DNA from: Streptomyces sp. CB02056
GTDB lineage: Bacteria; Actinomycetota; Actinomycetes; Streptomycetales; Streptomycetaceae
Reading direction: 5' to 3'
Length of the DNA stretch: 64,000 bases
Assembly (NCBI RefSeq): GCF_001905545.1
Contig: NZ_LIPD01000009.1
Location: forward strand, 335,352-399,351
Shown here: in pieces, positions 8,182 through 17,321 of the stretch
Position numbering within the stretch: the stretch's first letter is position 1
Layout: the number at the start of each line of letters is the position of its first letter
Notes under the pieces: model-generated
Databases searched by the model: none
What the model saw: only the letters and a program-made list of their open reading frames with translations
What the model was told of the DNA's origin: nothing
Program-made: the position numbers and the translations under genes

Positions 8182-9684
8182 ATGCGCCGGAGTGTGCTCG
8201 GCTGGTACGGGCCGGACCACCGGGCCGGGACGGACACGTTGCTGCTGCTCGGCCTGCTCGGCCTGACCATCGAGGAGGCCCTCGCCCAGTGGACGCAGAC
8301 CGACGGTCCGCTGCGCCTGCCGCGCACGGTCGTCGCCGCGCTCGCCGCGGTCTCGCTCTTCTTCGCCCGCCGCCACCCGGTGGCCTCGGCCGTGCTGCCG
8401 GTGCTCACGGGCGGGCTGTTCAACCGGGCCGTCCCCGGCCTGTTCAGCGTCTTCCACCTCGCCTACCTCGGCCGGCCGGGCCTGGCGATGGCGGGCGGCT
8501 CGGTCATCGCGGTGGCCAGTGCGGTGGGTGTGGACTCACTGGTCGGCCGGGCGGGTACCGCCGGGTCCCAACTCCTGGTCCAGGCCGCCACGATGGCGGT
8601 CGGCCTGTGGCTGCGGGGCAGACGGGTGCTGATCCGCACCCTGCACGAGCAGGTCGACGCGCTGCGCCGCGAGCGCGAGCTGCGCGCCGAACAGGCCCGG
8701 TCCGCCGAACGGGCCCGGATCGCCCGGGAGATGCACGACGTGCTGGCCCACCGGCTCAGCCTCCTGGTCCTGCACGCCGGGGTGCTGCGCGACCAGGCCA
8801 GGGCCGGCACCGTCGCCGACGACCCCGACCGGCTCACCCACCGCCTCGAACTGCTGCGCACCACCGCCGCCCGGTCGCTCGACGACCTGCGCGACGTCCT
8901 TGGCGCGCTGCGGGCCGACCCGTCGGCCCCGCCCGCCACGGGAGGAGAGCCGTCCATGCCCGTCGAGGCCGGGCGCGTCCCGGCGCCCGCGCTGCGCGAC
9001 CTCACCGAGCTCGTCGGCGAGGCGACCCAGGCCGGCCAACGGGTCGAACTCACCCTCTCCGGGGAGCCGGAGAGCATCCCGACCACCCACCGGCTGGCCG
9101 TGCACCGGCTGGTGCAGGAGGCGCTGACCAACGCCCGCAAGCACGCGCACGCCGCGCCCGTCACCGTACGGGTCGGCTACGGGGCGCCGGCGACGACGGT
9201 CGAGGTCCGCAACGGCCCGGGCGAGGCGCCGTTGGGCGGGCCGGGCACCGGTGGCGGGTACGGGCTGGTGGGGCTGGCCGAACGGGTCGGCGCCCTCGGC
9301 GGCCACTTCGACGCCGGTCCGGACGGTGGCGGCGGCTTCCGGCTCTCCGCCCGGTTGCCCGCGCCGGACCGCCCGCCGCAGGCGGTGCCGGACGAGGCTT
9401 CCGCCCGGCTCCGTGGCGACGGTCCGGATCCACAGTCGGTGCGCGCGGTGGCGTACCCCGGGCGGGCGTCGCCGCGGCCGGAGCGGGGGAAGGGGACGCC
9501 AGGGGCGCGGCAATCGCAGGAAGGGGCGCAGGGGGCGCGAAGAGTGAAGCAGTCGGAGCCACCGAAGCAACCGAAGCGACCGGAGGAACCGACGCAGCCG
9601 AACCAATCGACGCAAGCGACGCAACCGACGCGGGCGAAGCACGTTGAGCAGGAACCGAAGCCGCAGCCGAAGGACGCCGCATGA
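8182..9684 (+). CDS. NarL-type sensor histidine kinase (HisKA_3)
   Basis: A 500-residue membrane kinase. About five hydrophobic segments occupy residues 15-150, followed by a coiled linker and the dimerisation/phosphoacceptor helix ERARIAREMHDVLAHRLSLL (His about residue 190). The HATPase domain has VQEALTNARKHAHAA (N box) and GYGLVGLAERV (G box). After the last beta strand (about residue 400) comes a 100-residue low-complexity tail rich in Pro, Gln, Lys and Thr, which has no homologous role and whose DNA is made of short near-repeats around 9540-9680. The start has aaggagg 7 nt upstream. Stop and the next gene's start overlap by 4 nt, so kinase and regulator are co-translated. Confidence 0.93.
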   Translation: MRRSVLGWYGPDHRAGTDTLLLLGLLGLTIEEALAQWTQTDGPLRLPRTVVAALAAVSLFFARRHPVASAVLPVLTGGLFNRAVPGLFSVFHLAYLGRPGLAMAGGSVIAVASAVGVDSLVGRAGTAGSQLLVQAATMAVGLWLRGRRVLIRTLHEQVDALRRERELRAEQARSAERARIAREMHDVLAHRLSLLVLHAGVLRDQARAGTVADDPDRLTHRLELLRTTAARSLDDLRDVLGALRADPSAPPATGGEPSMPVEAGRVPAPALRDLTELVGEATQAGQRVELTLSGEPESIPTTHRLAVHRLVQEALTNARKHAHAAPVTVRVGYGAPATTVEVRNGPGEAPLGGPGTGGGYGLVGLAERVGALGGHFDAGPDGGGGFRLSARLPAPDRPPQAVPDEASARLRGDGPDPQSVRAVAYPGRASPRPERGKGTPGARQSQEGAQGARRVKQSEPPKQPKRPEEPTQPNQSTQATQPTRAKHVEQEPKPQPKDAA

Positions 9685-10340
9685 TCCGAACAATGGTGGT
9701 CGACGACGACGCGCTGGTCCGTCTCGGCCTGGTCGACCTCCTGGCCCAGGACCCGGAGCTCACCGTGGTCGCCGAGGCCGCCGACGGGCTGCAGGCCGTC
9801 GAGCTCGCCGCCGGTCGGCGGATCGACGTCGTGCTGATGGACATCCGGATGCCCCGGCTCGACGGGATCGCCGCCACCCGGCGGCTGCGCGAACTCCCCG
9901 ACGGTCCGCGGGTCATCGCCCTCACCACCTTCGACCTGGACGAGTACGTGTACCAGGCGCTCGCGGCCGGGGCGGACGGCTTCCTGCTGAAGGACACCCC
10001 GCCCGCGGAGATCGCCCGGGCCGTCCATGTCGTCGCCGGCGGCCAGGGGATGCTGCACCCGGCGGCCGCTCGGCGGCTGATCGACCGCTACCACCGGGTC
10101 GGGGCGCCCCGGTCGGTGGCCGCCCGCAGCCGGGCCGCCGGACTCACCCCGCGGGAGACGGACGTACTGCGCGAACTCGCCGACGGGCTCTCCAATGCCG
10201 AGATCGCCGGTGTGCTCGGGATGCGCGAGAGCACGGTCAAAGCGCACGTCAGTCGGATCCTGACCGGGCTCGGAGTCGCCAACCGGGTCCAGGCGGCGCT
10301 GCTCGCACGCGACGCCGGGCTGATGGGCGACGGCGGCTGA
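9681..10340 (+). CDS. NarL/LuxR-family response regulator
   Basis: A 219-residue DNA-binding response regulator. The receiver domain shows VVDDDALVRLGL, the phospho-accepting Asp in DVVLMDIRMP (about residue 54) and LLKDTPP. The C-terminal LuxR-type helix-turn-helix begins GLTPRETDVLRELADGLSNAEIA and ends VKAHVSRILTGLG. It overlaps the kinase gene by ATGA, so it is the cognate partner. A candidate operator sits upstream of the kinase (8040-8061), which would allow autoregulation. The stimulus and other targets are unknown. Confidence 0.93.
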   Translation: MIRTMVVDDDALVRLGLVDLLAQDPELTVVAEAADGLQAVELAAGRRIDVVLMDIRMPRLDGIAATRRLRELPDGPRVIALTTFDLDEYVYQALAAGADGFLLKDTPPAEIARAVHVVAGGQGMLHPAAARRLIDRYHRVGAPRSVAARSRAAGLTPRETDVLRELADGLSNAEIAGVLGMRESTVKAHVSRILTGLGVANRVQAALLARDAGLMGDGG

Positions 10341-11175
10341 GGACGGACGGCTGGGATCGGCCGGGCCCGGGTTCGGGTGCCGGGGTGCCCGGGTGCCGAT
10401 CGGTCGTGCACCCGCGGGTACGGTCGCGAACGTTCGCGCACGCGCATATCCGGGCGCTGTCCCGCTGTTCCGGGGTGCCGCCCCGTCGTGCCAGGGGTTG
10501 CAGCCGAAGCACGTCGGGGCTCGGTGGGGCACATCGGGGCACGGCATCGGCCAGTGTTCACCTTGGCGTTCCCCGGACGTTCCTCCGGAGTCGGGGCGGA
10601 CGTCGAAGCGGGCTTCCATGAGCCGCCGCGTGCTCCCGGTTCGTATCGCGTGCTGAGCCGCTGTCACCCATCCGGCGTGGAAATGCCGTGCCTTGGCCGT
10701 TTGCGCTGCCGAACTCGGGCGGCGGGTCCATGGTGGAGATGGGCGCGATCCGGCGACCGCGTCCGCGCGCCGATCCAGGCCCGCGCGCCGAGCGCCCGCG
10801 CCGAAAGCGGACGGGTGTTGTCCGAAGCGGGGCCCGGTACCGGCACGCTGGGAACAGGGCCACCTCGCAGGAAACCGAACGGTTCTTCTAGGCTCACATC
10901 TCGGCTTCCCTGCGGCGGTCCGGCCACTGCGCCCACCGCCACGAAGCCGCCGTCCACGGGGCTCCGGGCGGACCGGGGCCACCGGATCGAGCGAGGAGGA
11001 CGCACATGCCAAGCACGCCGCCCAACCGTTCCACCGTACTTGGGCCAGACAGGCCGATTCGGTGGGCCGCTCATCATCCCGGTCGGCCGGTGCGGTCCGG
11101 CCGGGCCTGGTACCCGGGCGGGAGCGGTCGGCCGGCACGGCCGCTGTATACCGGCGGCGGCCGCGGAGGCGAGCG
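10341..11175. other. Long gene-free stretch
   Basis: 835 nt with no frame that has both a ribosome site and a recognisable protein. It contains a perfect 14-bp palindrome (10425-10438, centre AACGTT) and several G/C-rich inverted repeats. The reading frame of the M20 peptidase remains open backwards to 10693, but codon pattern and composition do not support coding there. Confidence 0.5.
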
Positions 11176-12849
11176 TTGAGTCCCCAGATCGTCGGGTCGC
11201 CCGCCGCACCGGGCGCCGCCGCGGAACCCGCCCCGACGTCGGTCGCCGTCCCGGCCGCCACCGACGGTGAGGCCCCTGCCGCCGCCACGGCCACTGCGAC
11301 CGCCGCCGCCGCTACCGCCGCAGCCACCGCTACCACCACCAACGGCACCGCCGCCGGCACCGCAACTGCCGCTGCGGATCCGGGCACTACGGTCTCGGCC
11401 CCTGCGCTTCCCGCCGCTTCGGTCCAGGCCACCGCGGCCGCGTCCGGTGCCGCGAAGACCGTCGTGGCCAAGGTGGCCGTCACCACGACCGCAGCCGCCA
11501 AGTCCGCCCTCACGAAATCCGCCCTCACCAAACCCGTCGTCGCGAAGGCCGCGGCGGCGAAGAGCCCCGTGACGAAGAGCCCCGCGACGAAGAACGTCGT
11601 GGCGAAGAACGTCGTCGTGAAGCCCGCGACGGGCCCGGCCGCCACCGCCTCCCATGGGGCCACCGCCGTCACCACGGCGCTGCCCGGTGTGCCGCAGGCG
11701 CTCAGCACCCGGGCCCGCACCCTCGCCGGGGCCGTCCGGCGTCGCTGCGTCGACCTGGCGCGGATCGAGTCGCCCAGTGGGGACGCCCCCAGACTCGACG
11801 CGCTCGCCGAGGAGTTGGCGGCCGGCTTCTGTGCCACCGGTGCCACCGCCCGGCGCGAGCCCGGACCGGCCGGCGACCACCTCGTACTGGAGTGGGAGGG
11901 TCGGGACGAGTCCCTGCCGCACCTGCTGATCGTCGGGCACCACGACACCGTGTGGCCGGTCGGCACGCTCGCGGACTGGCCGGTGACGGAGGAGGACGGC
12001 CGGCTCACCGGGCCCGGCGTGGTCGACATGAAGGGCGGACTCGCCATCCTGGAGGGGGCGTTGTCGCTGCTCGCGGACCTGGGTGAGCGCCCGCACCGGA
12101 CCGTCCGCCTGGTCGTGGTCTCCGACGAGGAGGTGGGCAGCCCCGACGGACGCCGCCTGGTCGAGCGCCAGCTGCGCGGAGCCGCCGCGGTCCTGGGCCT
12201 CGAACCGCCGCACCCCGACGGTCGGTTGAAGACCGCGCGGCGCGGCAGCACCCGGGTGCGGCTCACTGTGACCGGCCGCGAGGCGCACGCGGGCAACGAC
12301 GCCCACGACGGGGTGTCCGCCGTCGACGAGCTGGTGGACCAGCTCGTGCTGGTGCGCGACCTCGCTGGTCAGCCTGGCACCGAGCTCAACGCCGGTCGGA
12401 TCAGCGGTGGTTCGCGCGCCAACGTGGTCGCCGGCCGGGCCGAGGCCGAGCTGGGGCTGCGCTTCGCCACGGTCGAGGCGCAGCGCCGTACGCTGGACAA
12501 CCTCGCCCGGCTCACCGCGCTGCGTCCGGGCGCCCGGGTGCGTACGGAGGTGCTGTCCAGCCGCCCGGCCTGGCCCGAGCGGACCGGCAACCCGCTGTTG
12601 CGGCACGTGCGTTCGCTCGCCGCGGTGCTCGGGCAGCAGTTGGACGGCGCTCCGGCGGGCGGGGCGGGGGACACCAACCTGCCGGGCTCGCGCGGGCTTC
12701 CGACCCTGGACGGCTTCGGCGCGGTGGGCGCCGGGGCCCACGCCCGGCACGAGCACATCCGGGTCGACCAGATCGCTCCCCGGATCGCCCTGCTGGCGGC
12801 GCTGCTCGCGGTGCCGCTGCCGCGACTGCGCGACCGCGCGGAGGGCTGA
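11176..12849 (+). CDS. M20-family metallopeptidase with low-complexity N-terminal extension
   Basis: A 557-residue zinc hydrolase of the carboxypeptidase G2/ArgE/DapE family. Metal-binding blocks are LLIVGHHDTVWPVGTL (first His), GPGVVDMKGGLAI (bridging Asp) and VVSDEEVGSPDGR (catalytic Glu and ligand). The dimerisation lid follows, and GAGDTNLPG plus GAVGAGAHARHEHI hold the last ligand. The first 170 residues are Ala/Thr/Lys/Pro-rich with imperfect repeats such as KSALTKSALTK and SPVTKSPATK, unlike family members (about 380 residues). TTG at 11176 is chosen because ggagg lies 6 nt upstream. There is no signal peptide. Substrate unknown; a later start near the catalytic core is possible. Confidence 0.82.
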   Translation: MSPQIVGSPAAPGAAAEPAPTSVAVPAATDGEAPAAATATATAAAATAAATATTTNGTAAGTATAAADPGTTVSAPALPAASVQATAAASGAAKTVVAKVAVTTTAAAKSALTKSALTKPVVAKAAAAKSPVTKSPATKNVVAKNVVVKPATGPAATASHGATAVTTALPGVPQALSTRARTLAGAVRRRCVDLARIESPSGDAPRLDALAEELAAGFCATGATARREPGPAGDHLVLEWEGRDESLPHLLIVGHHDTVWPVGTLADWPVTEEDGRLTGPGVVDMKGGLAILEGALSLLADLGERPHRTVRLVVVSDEEVGSPDGRRLVERQLRGAAAVLGLEPPHPDGRLKTARRGSTRVRLTVTGREAHAGNDAHDGVSAVDELVDQLVLVRDLAGQPGTELNAGRISGGSRANVVAGRAEAELGLRFATVEAQRRTLDNLARLTALRPGARVRTEVLSSRPAWPERTGNPLLRHVRSLAAVLGQQLDGAPAGGAGDTNLPGSRGLPTLDGFGAVGAGAHARHEHIRVDQIAPRIALLAALLAVPLPRLRDRAEG

Positions 12850-12870
12850 GCCGGCGGTGAGCTGCTGACG

Positions 12871-12897
12871 GCCGGGAGCCGGTCGCCGGCCCCCGGC
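12871..12897 (+). terminator. Hairpin after the M20 peptidase gene
   Basis: 12-bp stem with one mismatch and a 3-nt loop, 21 nt after the stop codon and just before repeat copy C. Confidence 0.6.
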
Positions 12898-12909
12898 GGT
12901 CGGCGGCGG

Positions 12910-13052
12910 CGAACGTAGAACGGCGGACGGCGGACGGCGGACGGCGGACGGCGGACGTAGAGCAGCGGACGTAGAGCAGCGAACGGAGAACAGAAGACAG
13001 CCGACAGATAACAGCTGACAGATTTCAGAATCTGTCAGCTGTTATCTGTTGC
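12910..13052. repeat. Heptad inverted repeat, copy C (longest array)
   Basis: Sixteen left-arm 7-bp units run without a break in register from 12910 to 13021, including four consecutive identical cggacgg units (12924-12951) and an alternation of agagcag and cggacgt. The centre is atttcagaat. Three right units follow. The last units form a perfect hairpin, 13004-13049, with 21-bp arms and a 4-nt loop. It lies between the M20 peptidase and the paa operon promoter. Confidence 0.9.
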
Positions 13053-13090
13053 GCACCTTGCCATCCCTCCGCCCCTCCGCGCAGAATGGT

Positions 13091-13108
13091 ACCGACCGAA
13101 CGGTCAGT
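13091..13108. promoter_or_regulatory. TetR-type operator upstream of paaA (PaaR-like)
   Basis: An 18-bp inverted repeat, ACCGACCG-aa-CGGTCAGT, with 8-bp arms and one mismatch, followed by a further CGGT half. A possible promoter, TTGCCA (13058) and CAGAAT (13082) 18 nt apart, would start transcription within the operator. Phenylacetate operons of actinobacteria are commonly controlled by the TetR-family repressor PaaR, which releases DNA on binding phenylacetyl-CoA; its gene is not in this window, so the assignment is inference. Confidence 0.6.
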
Positions 13109-13161
13109 CGGTTGGCCGATGCTCCAGGCGGCCTCCGGGCAGGAGACGAGAGGGGACTGTG

Positions 13162-14180
<1,019 letters not shown>

Positions 14181-14184
<4 letters not shown>

Positions 14185-14522
14185 CCGACCCCCAGCTTGG
14201 CTCCCCGTCCGGGTCCGAGGCCGGGCCCAAGGCCGGTTCCAAAGCCGGCTGGCCGCTGTACGAGGTGTTCGTGCGTCCCCGGCGCGGGCTGAACCACGTC
14301 CACGTCGGCTCGCTGCACGCCGCCGACGACCGGATGGCCCTGCTCGCCGCCCGCGACCTGTACACCCGCCGCAACGAGGGCGTGAGCCTCTGGGTGGTCC
14401 GCTCGGACGCGATCACCGCCTCCACCCCGGACGAGCGCGACCCGTTCTTCGAGCCCAGCGGCGACAAGGTCTACCGCCACCCGACCTTCTACGACATCCC
14501 CGAGGATGTCCCGCACATCTGA
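14181..14522 (+). CDS. paaB: Phenylacetyl-CoA epoxidase subunit PaaB
   Basis: A 113-residue small subunit that bridges PaaA-PaaC in the epoxidase complex and has no cofactor. The conserved core is LYEVFVRPRRGLNHVHVGSL, then ARDLYTRRNEGVSLWVV and the C-terminal KVYRHPTFYDIPEDVPHI, all as in other PaaB. A 25-residue Gly/Ser/Lys N-terminal extension precedes it. The GTG start overlaps the paaA stop, and ggag lies upstream. The longer open frame in front is shadow of paaA. Confidence 0.94.
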
Positions 14523-14535
14523 CGGGGGAGCCACC

Positions 14536-15459
14536 GTGCACGACCACACCACCTCCACCACCTCCACCCCCGGCACCGGCCAGGACGACCACGTCTACCT
14601 CAGCCTCGCCGACGCCGCCCCAGGCCCCGAGGGCGAGGGCCGCTGGGCGTACGGGACGGGCTTCGCCGATCCCCTGCTCGGTGTGGACACCGCGCTGCCC
14701 GCCGGTCTGGACGGCGCCGACCTCGCCGCCTACTGCCAGATGCTGGGCGACGACGCGCTGGTCCTCGCGCAGCGGCTGATCGAGTGGTGCACCCGGGCGC
14801 CCGAGCTGGAGGAGGAGGTCGCGCTCGCCAACCTGGGCCTCGACCTGCTCGGCCAGGCCCGCCTGCTGCTCACCCGGGCCGGTCAGGCGGACGGTACCGG
14901 CCGCACCGAGGACGACCTGGCGTACTGGCGGGAGGAGCACGAGTTCCGCAACGTCCGCCTGGTGGAGGCTCCGAACGGCGACTTCGCCTACTCGATCGCC
15001 CGGCTGCTGCTGTTCGCCACCGCGCGCGGCGCCCTGTACGAGGCGCTGAGCGCGCACCCCGACCCGGTGCTGGCCGCGGTCGCCGCCCGGGGCGTCAAGG
15101 AGCTGGCCTACCACCGGGAGTACGCCACCGCCTGGACCCTGCGCCTGGGCGACGGCACGCCGTACTCCGCCGGGCGGATGCAGGCCGGGGTGGACGCGGT
15201 CTGGCCGCTGCTGGAGGAGCTGTTCACGGCGCACCCGGTGGAGCTGCGGGCGGGCGTCGACCCGGCGGCGCTGCGCGGACCGGTACTGCGCTCGCTCGGC
15301 GCCGTTCTCGCCGAGGCCGGGCTGACCGTGCCGGACGTACCGCCGCTGGCCACCGTCCTCGGCCTGGCCGGCCGGGACGGTGTGCACACCGAGGCGCTCG
15401 GCCCGCTGCTCGCCGAGTTCCAGGTGCTGGCCCGCGCCCACCCGGGGGCGACGTGGTGA
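14536..15459 (+). CDS. paaC: Phenylacetyl-CoA epoxidase structural subunit PaaC
   Basis: A 307-residue ferritin-like partner of PaaA that has lost iron binding and holds the complex together. Family blocks are GDDALVLAQRLIEWC, LANLGLDLLGQARLLL and VKELAYHREYATAWTLRLGDG. The GTG at 14536 with gggggag 5 nt upstream is preferred to an ATG 30 nt earlier, which lies inside paaB. The stop overlaps the paaD start by 4 nt. It has a His/Thr-rich N-terminus of about 30 residues before the conserved region. Confidence 0.93.
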   Translation: MHDHTTSTTSTPGTGQDDHVYLSLADAAPGPEGEGRWAYGTGFADPLLGVDTALPAGLDGADLAAYCQMLGDDALVLAQRLIEWCTRAPELEEEVALANLGLDLLGQARLLLTRAGQADGTGRTEDDLAYWREEHEFRNVRLVEAPNGDFAYSIARLLLFATARGALYEALSAHPDPVLAAVAARGVKELAYHREYATAWTLRLGDGTPYSAGRMQAGVDAVWPLLEELFTAHPVELRAGVDPAALRGPVLRSLGAVLAEAGLTVPDVPPLATVLGLAGRDGVHTEALGPLLAEFQVLARAHPGATW

Positions 15460-16103
15460 CCGGCGATGTCGTGACGGGCCCGGGGCCGACGGGCACCGCG
15501 GAGCCGACGGGCGGGACGGTCGGGACGGGCACCGCGGACCCGACGGCCCGCGAGCTGGCCTGGGCGGTCGCCGCGGCCGTGCCGGACCCGGAGCTGCCCA
15601 TGCTCACCCTGGCGGACCTGGGCGTCCTGGCCGAGGTCGGGGTGGACGGCGGCAGCGGCACGGTGACCGCGTGGCTGACCCCGACCTACTCGGGCTGCCC
15701 CGCCGTCGCCGAGATGGCCGCCGACGTGGACCGCCGGCTGCGCGCGGCCGGGTACCCGGACGTCCGGGTGCGGCTGCGGTTGGACCCGCCGTGGTCCACC
15801 GACCTGATCACCGCCGAGGGCCGTCGCAAGCTCGCCGAGGCGGGCATCGCTCCGCCGCGCCCGACCGCCGCCGTCGCCGCGGCCGGACCGGTGGCGCTCA
15901 CCCTCGGTCCCACCCGCACCGGAACCGCGACCGCGCCCACCACCCTGGCAGCGCCGAGGACCGCCGCCGCGCCCCCTGTGCCGTGCCCGCGCTGCGGCGA
16001 CGCCGACACGGAGGAGCTGTCCCGCTTCGGTTCCACCGCCTGCAAGGCGCTCTGGCGCTGCCGGGCCTGCCGCGAGCCGTTCGAACGCGTCAAGGAGATC
16101 TGA
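15456..16103 (+). CDS. paaD: Phenylacetate pathway assembly protein PaaD
   Basis: A 215-residue protein with an N-terminal MIP18/DUF59 domain (PELPMLTLADLGVLAEV, then TPTYSGCPAVAEMAADVD, with the conserved Cys) and a C-terminal zinc ribbon, CPRCGDADTEELSRFG and CRACREPF. PaaD is needed for epoxidase activity, probably through maturation of Fe-S or diiron centres. The first 35 residues are a Thr/Gly-rich stretch. The GTG at 15456 overlaps the paaC stop. paaE begins directly after the stop codon. Confidence 0.93.
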   Translation: MTGDVVTGPGPTGTAEPTGGTVGTGTADPTARELAWAVAAAVPDPELPMLTLADLGVLAEVGVDGGSGTVTAWLTPTYSGCPAVAEMAADVDRRLRAAGYPDVRVRLRLDPPWSTDLITAEGRRKLAEAGIAPPRPTAAVAAAGPVALTLGPTRTGTATAPTTLAAPRTAAAPPVPCPRCGDADTEELSRFGSTACKALWRCRACREPFERVKEI

Positions 16104-17282
16104 ATGCCCGCCGCTTCCTCCGCCGCTCCCGCCTCCTCCGCCGCCGGGTCCGCCCCCGACGCCGAGGGGACCGGCATCCGCCCCGCTCGCCGCCCGACCT
16201 TCCACCGGCTGCGGATCGACCGGGTCGAGCGGCTCTGCGAGGACGCCGTCGCGGTGACCTTCGCGGTGCCGGTCGGGCTGGCGGAGGAGTACGCCTTCCG
16301 CCCCGGGCAGACTCTGACCCTGCGCAAGCTGGTGGACGGCACCGACGAGCGCCGCTCGTACTCGATCTGCGCCCCGGTCGGCGGGCCGCTGCGGATCGCC
16401 GTCCGGGAGGTGCCCGGCGGGCTGTTCTCACGCTGGCTGGTGCGCGAGGCGAAGCCGGGCGAGGAGGTGGAGGTGCTGACGCCGTCCGGCCTGTTCACCC
16501 CCGAGCTCGGCGTCCCGGCCGACCACGTGCTGCTCGCGGCCGGCTCCGGGATCACCCCGATGCTGTCGATCGCCGGCTCCGTGCTCGCGGCCGACCGCAG
16601 CTCCACCGTCACCCTGCTCTACGGCAACCGGCGCAGTGACAGCGTGATGTTCGCGGACGAGCTGGCCGACCTGAAGGACCGCTACCTCGACCGCTTCCAG
16701 CTGGTCCACGTGCTCTCCCGGGAGACCAGGGACGCCGAACTGCTCAGCGGCCGACTGGACCCGGAGCGGGTACGCGCGCTGCTGGCGGCGCTGGTGGACG
16801 TCGGGAGCGTCGGGCACTGGTGGCTGTGCGGCCCGTTCGGCATGGTCGTGGGGGCGAAGGACCTGCTCGCCGAGCTGGACGTGCCGGGCGAGCGGGTGCA
16901 CCAGGAGCTGTTCCACGCCGAGGACGAGCCGCTCCCGGAGCGCGACGAGGACTGGGACCGGACGGACGCCTCGTCCGGCGGCTCCGCCGACGGTGTGTCG
17001 GGCCCGCGGAGCGAGGTCACCGTCGTCCTCGACGGCCGCGGCAGCACGCTCTGCCTCCCGCGCGACCGCTCGATCCTGGACGGCGCCCAGCGCTCTCGCC
17101 CCGACCTGCCGTTCGCCTGCAAGGGCGGAGTGTGCGGCACCTGCCGCGCCCTGGTCACCGAGGGCGAGGTGGAGATGCGCCGCAACTTCGCGCTGGAGGA
17201 GAAGGAGCTGGCCGCCGGCTACGTCCTCACCTGCCAGGCCCGGCCGCTCACCGACCGGGTGACCGTGGACTACGACCGCTGA
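16104..17282 (+). CDS. paaE: Phenylacetyl-CoA epoxidase reductase PaaE
   Basis: A 392-residue flavoprotein that passes electrons from NADPH via FAD and a [2Fe-2S] cluster to PaaA. The FAD domain shows RRSYSICAPVG; the NAD domain shows LLAAGSGITPMLSI and the later WWLCGPFGMV. The plant-type ferredoxin domain at the C-terminus has cluster cysteines in ACKGGVCGTCRA and LTCQA. A low-complexity Ala/Ser stretch occupies the first 25 residues, and an acidic insertion of about 35 residues separates reductase and ferredoxin domains. Last gene of the operon. It converges on the monooxygenase at 17322. Confidence 0.95.
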   Translation: MPAASSAAPASSAAGSAPDAEGTGIRPARRPTFHRLRIDRVERLCEDAVAVTFAVPVGLAEEYAFRPGQTLTLRKLVDGTDERRSYSICAPVGGPLRIAVREVPGGLFSRWLVREAKPGEEVEVLTPSGLFTPELGVPADHVLLAAGSGITPMLSIAGSVLAADRSSTVTLLYGNRRSDSVMFADELADLKDRYLDRFQLVHVLSRETRDAELLSGRLDPERVRALLAALVDVGSVGHWWLCGPFGMVVGAKDLLAELDVPGERVHQELFHAEDEPLPERDEDWDRTDASSGGSADGVSGPRSEVTVVLDGRGSTLCLPRDRSILDGAQRSRPDLPFACKGGVCGTCRALVTEGEVEMRRNFALEEKELAAGYVLTCQARPLTDRVTVDYDR

Positions 17283-17321
17283 GCGGACCACCACCGCCGA
17301 CCGGACCACGATCGCGGAGCC

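Noticed and set aside
10693..11175. Extension of the M20 peptidase frame upstream of 11176
   Set aside because: The frame is open but Arg/Gly-rich with no ribosome site or homology; the TTG at 11176 has a well-placed ggagg.
9177..12296. A 1039-residue open frame on the minus strand
   Set aside because: It is antisense to the two-component genes and the M20 peptidase, has no ribosome site or recognisable domain, and its composition is that expected from high third-position GC on the other strand.
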